From positions 62,001 through 126,000 of the forward strand of contig NZ_QJKI01000003.1 of assembly GCF_003201855.1 (NCBI RefSeq): a stretch of 64,000 nucleotides of DNA, read 5' to 3'. Both the position numbers and the translations under genes were made by a program. This DNA is from Rivihabitans pingtungensis (GTDB lineage Bacteria; Pseudomonadota; Gammaproteobacteria; Burkholderiales; Aquaspirillaceae). Below, piece by piece: positions 24,987 through 35,212 of this stretch. The first letter of the stretch is position 1. Every line of letters begins with the position of its first letter. Under the pieces are notes generated by a model. That model saw only the letters and a program-made list of their open reading frames with translations, made no database searches and was not told the DNA's origin.

Positions 24987-27761
24987 ATGAAAACCCTGTT
25001 ACTGGTCGACGGTTCTTCTTATCTTTACCGCGCATTCCACGCCATGCCGGACTTGCGTTCGCCGGCCGGCGAACCCACCGGCGCGGTGTACGGCATGATC
25101 AACATGCTGAAAAAGCTGGAGAAGGACATAAGCTTTGATTATAGCGCTGTCGTATTTGACGCAAAAGGCAAGACCTTCCGCGACGAGCTTTACCCCGAGT
25201 ACAAAGCCCAGCGTCCGCCAATGCCGCCCGAGCTGGCCGCGCAGATCACGCCAGTGCACGCCGCCGTCACCGGCCTGGGCTGGCCGCTGCTGATGGTGGA
25301 AGGCGTCGAGGCCGACGACGTGATTGGCGCGCTGGCGCACCAGGCCAGCGCGCAAGGCTGGCAGGTGGTGGTGTCCACTGGCGACAAGGACATGGCCCAG
25401 TTGGTCAACGCCCAGGTTACTCTGGTCAACACCATGACCAGCGAAACCCTGGACAGCGCCGGGGTGCAAGAAAAATTCGGCGTGCCACCCGAGCGCATCA
25501 TTGATTTTCTGACGCTGACCGGCGACAAAGTGGACAACGTGCCCGGCGTGGACGGCTGCGGCCCGAAAACTGCCGCCAAATGGCTGGCCGAACACGGCAG
25601 CCTGGACGCCATCATCGCCGCCGCCGACAGCGTCAAAGGCAAGGCCGGCGAAAAACTGCGCGCCGCGCTGCCGCACCTGCCGCTGTCGCGGCAACTGGTC
25701 ACCATCAAGCTGGACGTAGACCTGTCAGCCCACCTGGCCGACGGCCTGGCCAGCCTGCGCCACGGCGAGCCGCGCCGCGAAGCGCTGCTGGCGCTGTACC
25801 GCCAATGCGGGTTTCGCACCTGGCTGCGCGAGCTGGACGCCGCCGCCAGCGAGCCGGCCCCGCCCGGTGATTTATTTGCCGAAGCGCCCGCCGCGCCGAC
25901 TGCCGATGCCGCCCCAGCCGCCAGCGCCGCACCCAAGCCGGCGCCGGCATCCGCCAACTACACGCTGATCCGCACCCAGGCCGAGCTGGACGCCTGGCTG
26001 GCTCGCCTGCAAGCCGCGCCTGTGGTGTCGCTGGACACGGAAACCACCAGCCTGGATTCGCTGCGCGCCCGACTGGTGGGCCTGAGCTTCAGCCTCACCC
26101 CCGGCGAAGCCGCCTACCTGCCGCTGATGCACCGCGACGCGGGCGGCCTGCTGCCCGATCAGCTCAGCCTGGACGCCGCGCTGGCCACGCTGAAACCCTG
26201 GCTGGAAAACCCGCAAGCCAAAAAACTCGGCCAGAACCTCAAATACGACCGCCACGTGCTGGCCAACCACGGCGTGCAACTGGCCGGCGTGGTGGACGAC
26301 ACCCTGCTGGCCTCGTATGTGCTGGAAAGCCACCTCACCCACAATATGGACGACCTGGCCGAGCGCCATCTGGGCGTAAGCACGCAAACCTACGAAGCGC
26401 TCTGCGGCAAGGGCGCCAAACAAATCGGCTTTGACGAAGTAGACATCGACGCCGCTGGCCATTACGCCGCCGAAGACGCCGACATCACCCTGCGTCTGGC
26501 GCACGCCTTTGCCCCGCAACTGCACGGCGCGCTGGAAGACGTCTATCGCCGCATCGAACTGCCTACCGCCGAGGTGCTGTTCGCCATGGAGCGCACTGGC
26601 GTGCTGATCGACCGCGACGAACTGGCCCGGCAAAGCCACCAACTGGGCCAGCGCATCCAGCAACTGGAAGCCCACGCCTACGAACTGGCCGGCCAGCCGT
26701 TCAATATGAACTCACCCAAGCAATTGCAGGAAATCCTGTTCGGCCGGCTGGGCATCGACAGCAAAGGCCTGAAAAAAACCCCGACCGGGGCGATTTCGGT
26801 CAACGAAGACGCCCTGGAAAAACTCGCCGCCGACCACCCGCTGCCCAAGCTGCTGCTGGAATATCGCGGCCTGGCCAAGCTGAAATCCACCTACACCGAC
26901 AAGCTGCCGACCATGATCCACCCGGACACCGGCCGCGTGCACACCCATTACTCGCAAGCCGTGGCAGTCACCGGCCGCCTGGCCAGCAGCGACCCCAATC
27001 TGCAAAACATCCCGGTGCGCACCGAAGAAGGCCGCCGCGTGCGCAAGGCGTTTATCGCCCCGCCCGGCTGCCAGATTGTGTCGGCGGATTACTCACAGAT
27101 CGAACTGCGCATCATGGCGCATCTGTCTGACGACCCGCGCCTGCTGCAAGCCTTTGCCGACGGCGAAGACATCCACCGCGCCACCGCCGCCGAAGTGTTT
27201 GCCGTGCCGCTGGCCGAAGTCAGCAGCCAGCAACGCCGCTATGCCAAAACCATCAACTTTGGCCTGATCTACGGCATGAGCGCCTTTGGCCTGGCCGCCC
27301 AGCTGGAAATCGACCGCAGCGCCGCGCAAAGCTTTATCGACCGTTACTTTGCCCGCTACCCCGGCGTGGCCGACTACATGGCGCGCACCCGCGAGCACGC
27401 GCGCGAACAAGGCTATGTGGAAACCGTCTTTGGCCGCCGCCTGTGGCTGCCCGACATCCACGCCGCCAACGCCATGAAACGCCAAGGCGCCGAACGCGCC
27501 GCCATCAACGCCCCGATGCAAGGCACCGCCGCCGACCTGATCAAACTGGCGATGATTGAAGTGCAACACTGGCTGCGCACCGAAAACCTGCGCAGCCGGC
27601 TGATCATGCAAGTGCACGACGAACTGGTGCTGGAAGCCCCGGCCGACGAACTGGACACCGTCAAAGCCGGCGTGGTGGCCGCCATGGCGCGCGTCGCGCA
27701 ACTGAAAACCCCGCTGGTGGCGGAAGTCGGCAGCGGGGATAACTGGGAGGCAGCGCACTGA
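24987..27761 (+). CDS. polA: DNA polymerase I
   Basis: 924-residue replication and repair polymerase. The 5'-3' exonuclease domain (1-290) starts LLVDGSSYLYRAFHAM and includes STGDKDMAQLV. The 3'-5' exonuclease domain (about 325-510) keeps SLDTETTSLD with its two acidic residues. The polymerase domain (about 550-924) has motif A SADYSQIELRIMAHLS, motif B RRYAKTINFGLIYGMSAFG and motif C QVHDELVLEAP. All three activities look intact. An Ala/Pro-rich linker near 290-320 joins the first two domains. The start at 24987 matches the family start. Confidence 0.97.
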   Translation: MKTLLLVDGSSYLYRAFHAMPDLRSPAGEPTGAVYGMINMLKKLEKDISFDYSAVVFDAKGKTFRDELYPEYKAQRPPMPPELAAQITPVHAAVTGLGWPLLMVEGVEADDVIGALAHQASAQGWQVVVSTGDKDMAQLVNAQVTLVNTMTSETLDSAGVQEKFGVPPERIIDFLTLTGDKVDNVPGVDGCGPKTAAKWLAEHGSLDAIIAAADSVKGKAGEKLRAALPHLPLSRQLVTIKLDVDLSAHLADGLASLRHGEPRREALLALYRQCGFRTWLRELDAAASEPAPPGDLFAEAPAAPTADAAPAASAAPKPAPASANYTLIRTQAELDAWLARLQAAPVVSLDTETTSLDSLRARLVGLSFSLTPGEAAYLPLMHRDAGGLLPDQLSLDAALATLKPWLENPQAKKLGQNLKYDRHVLANHGVQLAGVVDDTLLASYVLESHLTHNMDDLAERHLGVSTQTYEALCGKGAKQIGFDEVDIDAAGHYAAEDADITLRLAHAFAPQLHGALEDVYRRIELPTAEVLFAMERTGVLIDRDELARQSHQLGQRIQQLEAHAYELAGQPFNMNSPKQLQEILFGRLGIDSKGLKKTPTGAISVNEDALEKLAADHPLPKLLLEYRGLAKLKSTYTDKLPTMIHPDTGRVHTHYSQAVAVTGRLASSDPNLQNIPVRTEEGRRVRKAFIAPPGCQIVSADYSQIELRIMAHLSDDPRLLQAFADGEDIHRATAAEVFAVPLAEVSSQQRRYAKTINFGLIYGMSAFGLAAQLEIDRSAAQSFIDRYFARYPGVADYMARTREHAREQGYVETVFGRRLWLPDIHAANAMKRQGAERAAINAPMQGTAADLIKLAMIEVQHWLRTENLRSRLIMQVHDELVLEAPADELDTVKAGVVAAMARVAQLKTPLVAEVGSGDNWEAAH

Positions 27762-27841
27762 GACATTGGGCGGCCGCGCCCAGACACAGCACCAGGCAAA
27801 ACTGACGATGCCCCAAGCCGTTTCGGGCGGCGACAGCTTCT

Positions 27842-27877
27842 GCCGCACACCACTCAGCCCAGTGCGTGGTGTGCGGC
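27842..27877. terminator. Hairpin between convergent polA and chemoreceptor
   Basis: GCCGCACACCAC (27842-27853) and GTGGTGTGCGGC (27866-27877) form a perfect 12-base stem with a 12-base loop between the two gene ends. No T run on either side. Confidence 0.6.
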
Positions 27878-27892
27878 CACGGAAACCACCGC

Positions 27893-29896
27893 TCAGGTGC
27901 GGAAACGCTGCACCAGCGCTTCCAGCTGTTGCCCCAATGCCCGCAGTTGCGCGGTTTCTTCGCTGGCAACATGAATCTGCTGATCAGTCTGCTGACTCAT
28001 GTGGTTGATGTGCTCGACATGGCTGCTGATGTCCTGACTGGCAACCGATTGTTCTTCGGTGGCGCGGGCGATGTCGCGGATGCGGTTGACCATATTGGCC
28101 ATGGTGTTGTGAATGCCGGCAATCGCCTCGGCGGTGTCTTCCGAGTGCGCCACGCCGCTGCTGATGCGGCCCAGCGCGGTGTCCATGCCTTGGGTGGCGG
28201 CCTGCATATCGCGCTGGATGGTCTGGATCATGGTGGCGATTTCCAGCGTGGCGCTGGCGGTGCGCTCGGCCAGCTTGCGCACCTCATCGGCCACCACGGC
28301 AAAGCCACGGCCTTGTTCTCCGGCGCGGGCGGCTTCAATGGCTGCATTCAGCGCCAGCAAATTGGTTTGGTCGGCAATGTCGCGGATCACGTCGACAATG
28401 CTGGCGATTTGCTGTGAGCGCTCGCCCAGGCCGTTCAGCGTGCCGGACAGCGCTTCCACCGCACTGGCGGCCTGGCGGATTTCGCCAGCGGTGTCCTGCA
28501 CCAGTTCGGCCAGTTGTTCGGACAATTCGCCGGTGTCTTCGGCGGCGCGCGCCGCTTGCTGGGCGCCGTCGGCAATCTGGCTGATGCTGCTGCTGACTTC
28601 TTCCACCGTGGCGGCGGTCGAGCTGGCGGCGTCGGCCTGCTGGCGGGCGTTGCCGGCCACCGCCTGGGTGGTGTCGCCCAGCCGCACCAGGCTGGTTTCC
28701 AGCGTGGCGGCGTGTTGCTTGACCTCGGCGAACATATCGCGCAGCTTGTCCATAAAGCGGTTGAACGCTGCTGAGGTGCGGCCGATTTCATCCTGGCTGT
28801 TCACCGGCAGACGGCGGGTAAGGTCGCCCTCGCCTTGCGCCAGCACTTCCACCGCTTCGGCCAGGCCCACCAGCGGGCGGGTCAGCCAGCCCAGCAGGAC
28901 GGCGCACAGCAGCAAGGTGGCCAGGCAGGCGCCAGCGCCCAGCAGCAGCGCGGCGTTGCGCGCGCGGTCGGCGTTGGCCAGCAGTTGGGCGCGCTCGACG
29001 CTGACGCGCAAGGACCACGGCGTCATGCCCTCGTGCACCTTGATCGGGGTAAAGAAATGCAGCATGCCGTTGGCGTCTTCCAGTTGCCATGGCTTGCCAG
29101 CCTTGATAGCCTCCAGCGCTTCGGCCGGCAGCTCATCCTTGGCCGGCTTGCCGACTTTGTCTTCTTGCGGATGCGCCAGCCATTGCCCGCTGCCCGACAG
29201 CAGGCTGAGATAGCCGGTTTCGTAGGGTTTGACCTTGGCCATTTCGTTGGCGATGTCGGTCAGCGCAATGTCCACGCCCACCACGCCAGAAAAAGTAATG
29301 CCCACCATCAGCGGCGCGACGATGGAGGTCATCATCACCGGCTTGCCATTCACCGGATACAGATAAGGTTCAATCACCTGCAAGCTGCCGGTTTGCTTGG
29401 GCAGCAGGTAGTAATCGCCGGCGCCGGGTTTGTCGTAATCCACCAGCGGCTCAACGCTGATGCCCTGGGTATCACGGTGCCAGTAGGGCACAAAGCGGCC
29501 ACTGTCGTCATGGGCGGGCTTTTGCCCGGCGTATTCGCTGTCGCGGCCATCCAGCGCGTCTGGCTCCCAGCCGGTCCACACTGCCAGCAGGCCGGCGTGG
29601 TTCTCCAGCTGGCGGGCGAGAATCTTGTTGAGCATGTCGCGGTTTACCACATGGCTGCGACGCAGGGTTTCGAAGGTGGAAGTCAGCGTCTGCGTGGTGC
29701 TCAGCCCATCGTTAAGCGTCTTATTGATGCTGGTGGACAGCACGGCGGCCTGTAGCCGGGCGTTTTCCACCCCCTGCTCCAGGTCGTGCTGGCGCATGGC
29801 CCAGCTGTTGTAGCCCACCACCACGGCAAAGCCGGCGAGCATCAGGATGATGAACGGCAATAGAATTTTGGCGCGCAGGCTGAGCGAATGCAGCAT
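27893..29896 (-). CDS. Chemoreceptor with periplasmic Cache domain
   Basis: 667-residue methyl-accepting chemotaxis protein. Transmembrane helix 1 is near residues 10-30. A double-Cache-type ligand domain (about 35-275) follows, with [13 protein letters not shown] and [12 protein letters not shown]. Transmembrane helix 2 is near 290-315, then HAMP ([19 protein letters not shown]), then the signalling domain with [19 protein letters not shown]. Cache domains of this type usually bind amino acids or organic acids. The start at 29896 has GGGGAG 6 bases upstream; upstream open codons lack support. It ends in LVQRFRT. Confidence 0.93.
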   Translation of the reverse strand: MLHSLSLRAKILLPFIILMLAGFAVVVGYNSWAMRQHDLEQGVENARLQAAVLSTSINKTLNDGLSTTQTLTSTFETLRRSHVVNRDMLNKILARQLENHAGLLAVWTGWEPDALDGRDSEYAGQKPAHDDSGRFVPYWHRDTQGISVEPLVDYDKPGAGDYYLLPKQTGSLQVIEPYLYPVNGKPVMMTSIVAPLMVGITFSGVVGVDIALTDIANEMAKVKPYETGYLSLLSGSGQWLAHPQEDKVGKPAKDELPAEALEAIKAGKPWQLEDANGMLHFFTPIKVHEGMTPWSLRVSVERAQLLANADRARNAALLLGAGACLATLLLCAVLLGWLTRPLVGLAEAVEVLAQGEGDLTRRLPVNSQDEIGRTSAAFNRFMDKLRDMFAEVKQHAATLETSLVRLGDTTQAVAGNARQQADAASSTAATVEEVSSSISQIADGAQQAARAAEDTGELSEQLAELVQDTAGEIRQAASAVEALSGTLNGLGERSQQIASIVDVIRDIADQTNLLALNAAIEAARAGEQGRGFAVVADEVRKLAERTASATLEIATMIQTIQRDMQAATQGMDTALGRISSGVAHSEDTAEAIAGIHNTMANMVNRIRDIARATEEQSVASQDISSHVEHINHMSQQTDQQIHVASEETAQLRALGQQLEALVQRFRT

Positions 29897-30005
29897 ATTG
29901 AATCTCCCCTTATTCGAAGCCATACGGCGGCCTCTGCCGCGCCAGGGGCGCGGTCTCCGGTTGTGTGCGTAGATGTGCGCCATGCGCTACGTGGCGCATG
30001 GTCAT

Positions 30006-30124
30006 TTAGCGCGACTCACAAAACTCAGCAAAGCGATCCTGGCCAGGCGCGCGACCGCAGACAGTACAAGTCGTACGGCAAGGTCGGGCAACAACGCCAG
30101 GAGGGTTTTGTGAGCCGCTCTTAG
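30006..30124 (-). repeat. Dispersed intergenic repeat, copy 6
   Basis: Well-preserved reverse copy: GCGACTCACAAAACTCAGCA at one end and GGAGGGTTTTGTGAGCCGC at the other, with GCCAGGCGCGCGACCGCAG, ACAGTACAAGTCGTACGGCA and CAACAACGCCAG between. The ends are inverted repeats of at least 10 bases (CTCACAAAAC / GTTTTGTGAG). Confidence 0.88.
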
Positions 30125-30510
30125 CGACGCTTGGCAAGGCTTGCCGCCTTGTGGTGCACGACACATGGATGGGCCGCCCTCATTCGGCCCCGTGCCCTGC
30201 ACGGAAAATTCTGTCCAGATATGTCCTGGGCATTTTGCCTGGCATTCACCGGATCACAGTGTGCGCCATACGAGCCTGACCACTATTTTTCGGACAAGAC
30301 TTTGATTTAACCTAATAAAACGCTCTAGCGGATGCGCCAGATGAGTCAGCAGACACGGTGCGGGGTAAGCGCCTGTCAGTCAGCATAGGGGATTTACCGT
30401 AAAACTACCATCGGTTGCCGCGACGTCCGCTTGAGTGCCAACAGCCGCCGCATGGCGCAATCCAGCCTGTCGCCACGCTTAAGCAAGAATGATTCCTGTC
30501 GCTGGTCGGC

Positions 30511-30555
30511 CATGAAAAACGCGCCAGGCCAGGGCGGCCAAGCGCGTTTTTCATG
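30511..30555 (-). terminator. Strong bidirectional hairpin after dapD
   Basis: CATGAAAAACGCGC (30511-30524) and GCGCGTTTTTCATG (30542-30555) are perfect 14-base complements with a 17-base loop that itself contains GGCC...GGCC. It lies 77 bases downstream of dapD. The A/T runs inside the stem give terminator character on both strands. Confidence 0.65.
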
Positions 30556-30631
30556 CTGGGGCAGAGGGGTATGGCCTGGCAGCACCAGGCTATCGTCGTT
30601 CATCCCATCTGGCAGGTGCGGCCAGCGGGGC

Positions 30632-31453
30632 TTACACCCCGCGCAGCAGCTCGTTGATGCTGGTCTTGGCGCGGGTCTTGGCGTCCACTTTCTTGACGAT
30701 CACCGCGCAATACAGGCTGTGGCTGCCATCGGCGGCCGGCAGGTTGCCCGACACCACCACCGAGCCCGGCGGGATGCGGCCGTAGCTGACTTCGCCGGTT
30801 TCGCGGTCGTAAATCTTGGTGGACTGGCCGATGTACACGCCCATCGAGATCACCGAGCCTTCGCCAACGATCACGCCTTCCACCACTTCCGAGCGCGCGC
30901 CGATAAAGCAGTTGTCTTCGATGATGGTCGGGTTGGCTTGCAGCGGCTCCAGCACGCCGCCGATGCCCACGCCGCCGGACAGATGCACGTTCTTGCCGAT
31001 TTGCGCGCACGAACCCACAGTGGCCCAAGTGTCCACCATGGTGCCTTCGTCCACATAGGCGCCGATGTTCACGTAGGACGGCATCAGCACCACATTCTTG
31101 CCAATAAAGCTGCCGCGACGGGCGACGGCATTGGGCACCACGCGGAAGCCGCCTTCGCGGAATTCACGCTCGGTGTAGTCGGCAAACTTGGTGTCCACCT
31201 TGTCGTAATACTGCATGCAGCCGCCGGCCATCGGCGCGTTGTCGCGGATGCGGAACGACAGCAGTACGGCTTTTTTCACCCATTGGTTCACCACCCAGTC
31301 ATCACCGTGTTTTTCCGCCACGCGGATGCGGCCGTTGTCCAGCTCGTCGATGACTTGCATCACGGCGGATTTCAGCTCGGGCGAGGCGGTGGCCGGGGTG
31401 ATGTCGGCGCGCTTTTCAAAGGATTCTTCGATCAGGGTCTGGATCGGGTGCAT
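30632..31453 (-). CDS. dapD: Tetrahydrodipicolinate N-succinyltransferase
   Basis: 273-residue trimeric left-handed beta-helix acyltransferase that moves succinyl from succinyl-CoA to tetrahydrodipicolinate in lysine and meso-DAP synthesis. The hexapeptide repeats run through the second half ([19 protein letters not shown], then [18 protein letters not shown]-type coils). The N-terminal helical domain starts [13 protein letters not shown]. The start at 31453 matches the E. coli enzyme length (274); 13 upstream open codons are not expected. It is downstream of dapC, whose product enzyme acts next in the pathway. Confidence 0.95.
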   Translation of the reverse strand: MHPIQTLIEESFEKRADITPATASPELKSAVMQVIDELDNGRIRVAEKHGDDWVVNQWVKKAVLLSFRIRDNAPMAGGCMQYYDKVDTKFADYTEREFREGGFRVVPNAVARRGSFIGKNVVLMPSYVNIGAYVDEGTMVDTWATVGSCAQIGKNVHLSGGVGIGGVLEPLQANPTIIEDNCFIGARSEVVEGVIVGEGSVISMGVYIGQSTKIYDRETGEVSYGRIPPGSVVVSGNLPAADGSHSLYCAVIVKKVDAKTRAKTSINELLRGV

Positions 31454-31576
31454 GGTGTTAAGGCCTCTGGCGATACGAATGGGAACAGACATGGGGCTAT
31501 CTTCTAAAGAGCAAGGTCAAAGAGCAAATGAAAGAACGATGACGGCGCCCGGCAGCGCAGCGCCGTCGGGCAGGCA

Positions 31577-32770
31577 TCAGGCGCGGCTGCGGGCAAACGT
31601 CACCAGCCGCTCGGCGGCCTCCTGGCATTCGGCCAGCGGAGCCACCAGGGCAATACGGATATAACCGGCGCCGGGGTTGACGCCGTGGGCGTCGCGCGCC
31701 AGATAGCTGCCGGGCAGCACGGTGACGTGCTGCTCGCGGTAGAGCTCGCGGGCAAATTCGGCGTCGTCGCCGGGCACTTTTGCCCACAGATAAAAACTGG
31801 CCTCGGGCAGGCTGACGTCCAGCGCCTGCGCCACCACCGGGGTGACGGCGGCAAATTTTTCGGCGTACAGCTGGCGGTTGTGCTCGACGTGGGCTTCGTC
31901 ATCCCAGGCCGCCACGCTGGCGGCCTGAATGGCCGGGCTCATCGCCGAACCATGGTAGGTGCGGTAGAGCAGGAATTTCTCCAGCACGCGGGCGTCGCCG
32001 GCGACAAAGCCCGAGCGCATGCCCGGCACATTGGAGCGCTTGGACAAGCTGGTGAACATCACCAGATTGGCAAAGTCATCGCGGCCCAGCGTGGCGGCGG
32101 CTTCCAGCCCGCCCAGCGGCGGCGCGTCACAATAGATTTCGGAATAGCACTCGTCCGAGGCAATCACAAAGCCATAGCGGTCGGACAGCTCGAACAAATC
32201 CTGCCAATCGTTCAGCGACATCACGCTGCCGGTGGGGTTGCCCGGGCTACAGACAAACACCAGTTGGGTGCGCGCCCACACCTCGGCTGGGACGCTGGCC
32301 CAATCCGGCTGAAAGCGCTGGTCGGCCAGGCAGTTCAGGTAATACGGTTCAGCGCCGGCCAATAGCGCCGCGCCTTCGTAAATCTGATAGAAGGGATTGG
32401 GCGAAATCACCACCGGCTTCTCGGCGCCGCTGGCGTCCACCACCGCTTGCACAAAGGCAAACAGCGCCTCGCGGCTGCCGTTCACCGGCAGGATTTCGCG
32501 CTGGATGTCCAGCCCGCGCAGGCCATAGCGCCGGCTCAGCCAGCGCGCCGCCGCCTGGCGCAGCGCCTCGCTGCCCTGGGTGGCCGGATATTGCGCCAGC
32601 CCGCCCAGATTGGCGGTCAGCGCCTCGGTCACCAGGGTGGGCGTGGCGTGCTTGGGCTCGCCAATCGACAGATTGACCGGCTTCAGATCCGGGTTGGGGA
32701 CCACGCCCAAAAACAGCTCGCGCAGTTTCTGGAAGGGGTAGGGGTGCAGCAGCGACAGGTTCGGGTTCAT
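31577..32770 (-). CDS. dapC: Succinyldiaminopimelate transaminase
   Basis: 397-residue fold-type I PLP aminotransferase. It begins MNPNLSLLHPYPFQKLREL, the DapC family opening. It has VNGSREALFAFVQ near residue 101, SPGNPTGSV near 177 and the PLP-lysine region FTSLSKRSNVPGMRSGF near 240. It makes N-succinyl-LL-diaminopimelate from the keto form produced after DapD. The gap to dapD is 123 bases. The start at 32770 is by homology; 41 upstream codons are open but overlap the divergent promoter region. It is divergent from aroK. Confidence 0.93.
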   Translation of the reverse strand: MNPNLSLLHPYPFQKLRELFLGVVPNPDLKPVNLSIGEPKHATPTLVTEALTANLGGLAQYPATQGSEALRQAAARWLSRRYGLRGLDIQREILPVNGSREALFAFVQAVVDASGAEKPVVISPNPFYQIYEGAALLAGAEPYYLNCLADQRFQPDWASVPAEVWARTQLVFVCSPGNPTGSVMSLNDWQDLFELSDRYGFVIASDECYSEIYCDAPPLGGLEAAATLGRDDFANLVMFTSLSKRSNVPGMRSGFVAGDARVLEKFLLYRTYHGSAMSPAIQAASVAAWDDEAHVEHNRQLYAEKFAAVTPVVAQALDVSLPEASFYLWAKVPGDDAEFARELYREQHVTVLPGSYLARDAHGVNPGAGYIRIALVAPLAECQEAAERLVTFARSRA

Positions 32771-32952
32771 CGACGTGCTCGGGCAAAAATCGGCGTAACC
32801 GTCAATGGTAAAAGTTACACGCCGTTTACGCAAAGCAAACATGGTCGTAGGCTGACTCCCTGCCCCACCGTGGCGCCGCCCAGCCAGACGCACGGCCCGA
32901 TGCTGCGCTGCAATGTCGCGCGGGCCGCAGGTCTTTGGGTAGAATGGCGGGC

Positions 32953-33525
32953 ATGATACATGTTGCTGGCAATCTCTTTCTGGTCGGGCTGATGGGGGCG
33001 GGTAAAACCACCGTCGGGCGCACTTTGGCGCGTGAAACCGGCAAATCCTTCTACGACTCCGACCACGAAATCGAAGCGCGCGCCGGTGTGCGCGTGGCCA
33101 CGATTTTCGAGATCGAGGGCGAACCGGCCTTTCGTGAGCGCGAGCGCAAGACCATCGCCGAGCTGGCCGAGCGCCAGAACATCGTGCTGGCCACTGGCGG
33201 CGGCGCGGTCACCCACCCGGACACCCGCCGGGTGCTGGCCGCCAACGGCACGGTGATTTACCTACGCGCCAGCATCGACGACCTGCTGCTGCGCACGCAA
33301 AACGACAAAAACCGCCCGCTGCTGCAAACCGCCGACCCGCGCGCCAAGCTGGAAAGCCTGTTTGCCCAGCGCGACCCGCTCTACCGCGAAGTGGCCGACA
33401 TCATCATCGACACCTCGCGCCAGAACGTGCACCTGCTGGTCAGCCGCCTGCTGCAAAAGCTGGCGCACCACAGCCCCTGTCCTTCCACTCCCCTGCCCGG
33501 CGCCTCTCCGCATGATCACGCTTGA
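32953..33525 (+). CDS. aroK: Shikimate kinase
   Basis: 190-residue P-loop kinase that phosphorylates shikimate with ATP. Walker [13 protein letters not shown] is near residue 12, the shikimate-binding DSDHEIE near 34, ATGGGAV near 81, and the lid arginine in NDKNRPLL near 118. ATG 32953 is taken as start; ATG 32944 and TTG 32935 are alternatives and the ribosome site is weak. The last 20 residues are a Pro/His-rich tail beyond the usual family end. Its final 14 bases overlap aroB, so the two are translationally coupled. Confidence 0.94.
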   Translation: MIHVAGNLFLVGLMGAGKTTVGRTLARETGKSFYDSDHEIEARAGVRVATIFEIEGEPAFRERERKTIAELAERQNIVLATGGGAVTHPDTRRVLAANGTVIYLRASIDDLLLRTQNDKNRPLLQTADPRAKLESLFAQRDPLYREVADIIIDTSRQNVHLLVSRLLQKLAHHSPCPSTPLPGASPHDHA

Positions 33526-34603
33526 CCTTGTTCTGCCCGACACCCGCTATCCCATTTATATTGGTGAATCGCTGTACGCCGACGCCGCGCGCATCGTGGC
33601 GCATCTGCCGCAGAAAAAAGCCGCCATCATCACCAACGAAACCATCGCTCCGCTCTACCTGGCGCCGCTGCAAGCCGCGCTGGAGGCCGCTGGCGTGGCG
33701 GTGACCCCGGTGATTCTGCCCGATGGCGAAGCCTACAAAACCTGGGAAACGCTGAACCTGATCTTCGACGCCCTGCTGGGCGCGCGCGCCGAGCGCAAAA
33801 CCACGCTGATTGCCCTGGGCGGCGGCGTGATTGGCGACATGACCGGCTTTGCCGCCGCCTGCTACCAGCGCGGCGCGCCGTTTATTCAAATTCCCACCAC
33901 CTTGCTGGCGCAGGTGGATTCCTCGGTGGGCGGCAAAACCGCCATCAACCACCCGCTGGGCAAGAATATGATCGGCGCCTTCTACCAGCCGCGCGCGGTG
34001 CTGGCCGATATGGCGGTGCTGGACACCCTGCCCGAGCGCGAGCTGTCCGCCGGCCTGGCGGAGGTGATCAAATACGCGCTGCTGGGCGATGTGCAGTTTC
34101 TGGCCTGGCTGGAGCAACACATTGAGGCGCTGCGCGCGCGCGACCGCGCCACCCTGGCCGAGGCGGTGCGCCACTGCTGCCAGATGAAGGCCGATATCGT
34201 CGGCGAAGACGAAAAAGAAACCGGCGTGCGCGCCCTGCTCAATCTGGGCCACACCTTTGGCCACGCCATCGAAGCCGGCATGGGCTACGGCGCCTGGCTG
34301 CACGGCGAGGCGGTGGCGGCCGGCATGGTGCTGGCGGCGGAAACCTCGCGCCTGCTGGGCTGGATCAGCGAGGCGGACGTCGCCCGCGTCACCGCCTTGA
34401 TCGAACGCGCCGGCCTGCCGATTCTGTCGCCCGACCTGGGCGTGGACGCCTGGATCAGCCATATGGGCCACGACAAAAAAGTGGAAGAAGGCCAGCTGCG
34501 CTTTGTGCTGCTGCGTCAGCTGGGCCAGGCGGTGATCGAGAAGGGCGTGCCGCTGGCGGTGCTGCGTGAGGTGCTGCAAGGGCGCTTTATCCGCCGCGCC
34601 TGA
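33512..34603 (+). CDS. aroB: 3-dehydroquinate synthase
   Basis: 363-residue NAD- and zinc-dependent cyclase that converts DAHP to 3-dehydroquinate, step two of the shikimate pathway. Family motifs are [19 protein letters not shown] near residue 103, [19 protein letters not shown] near 127, the glutamate ligand in [13 protein letters not shown] near 186, and the histidines in [16 protein letters not shown] near 247 and [10 protein letters not shown] near 266. aroK-aroB adjacency is conserved across proteobacteria. It overlaps aroK by 14 bases. Confidence 0.96.
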   Translation: MITLDLVLPDTRYPIYIGESLYADAARIVAHLPQKKAAIITNETIAPLYLAPLQAALEAAGVAVTPVILPDGEAYKTWETLNLIFDALLGARAERKTTLIALGGGVIGDMTGFAAACYQRGAPFIQIPTTLLAQVDSSVGGKTAINHPLGKNMIGAFYQPRAVLADMAVLDTLPERELSAGLAEVIKYALLGDVQFLAWLEQHIEALRARDRATLAEAVRHCCQMKADIVGEDEKETGVRALLNLGHTFGHAIEAGMGYGAWLHGEAVAAGMVLAAETSRLLGWISEADVARVTALIERAGLPILSPDLGVDAWISHMGHDKKVEEGQLRFVLLRQLGQAVIEKGVPLAVLREVLQGRFIRRA

Positions 34604-35212
34604 GCGCTCACTGCGCGTGCCTTTTCTCCCTCTATCTGCTGTCACGGCCGCCCTGCGCGGCCGTGCGCGCATCCGTGAGTCGGCTCCGGGGGCATGGCTT
34701 CGGAATAAACACACCATGACATTAACTTAATCAGAAAAAAACATCGGTTCATCTTGTATTTTTGCAGGATGCGCAGGCCATCGGCCAATTAACGCTCATC
34801 CCTGCCGTGCCCCTCGGCCAGGGCCGTTTTTTGTCTGACAGTGACTGATTTACGCTGACAAACCAAGCACTTCCAGCATGTGCACGGCCATCGCATCACG
34901 ACCAACAATGCTTTCAAGCTTTTGATATGATTGAATTTATTTTATCAAAAAAATGATAAGCATCCGCATATCCGCCACCTCGCCAAATTACCCGCACCGG
35001 ATAGGGCTTTTTTCTGATAATCCGGATAAAGGCCCACGCCGTTGACACCGCACGTGCGTGGACCATGGCGTGCTTCCCCCCGGACACGTGGCGGCTTTTC
35101 CCGGCCTGAGTGCACAAACCTGTGTTTGAAACAGGGGCGCTAGGCAAATCTACGAATTGTCGGAATTCCTCGGGCACGCGATGATTACCCCATGTTAGAC
35201 GGAGTTTGCCCC
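34604..35212. other. 609-base gap after aroB
   Basis: GC content drops in 34680-34960 (runs of A and T). A stem CACGGCCGC / GCGGCCGTG lies near 34643-34665, and a small hairpin CGGC/GCCG followed by six T at 34815-34832 could end the aroKB transcript or a short RNA. An 87-codon minus-strand frame (34914-35177) has no ribosome site or recognisable domain. No gene is called. Confidence 0.5.

Larger units (their letters stand above)
29897..30631. other. 735-base gap between chemoreceptor and dapD
   Basis: Contains the chemoreceptor upstream region, repeat copy 6 and an AT-richer segment near 30280-30330. A perfect 14-base inverted repeat lies close to dapD. A 69-codon frame on the minus strand (30394-30603) runs through that hairpin and has no recognisable features. 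No other gene is seen. Confidence 0.6.

Noticed and set aside
30002-30202. Short frames with QQRQEGFV or KTLLALLPD-type peptides
   Set aside because: They are translations of the dispersed repeat and recur at each copy, so they are not genes.
34914-35177. 87-codon minus frame in the gap after aroB
   Set aside because: No ribosome site, no recognisable domain, AT-rich start and unusual composition.
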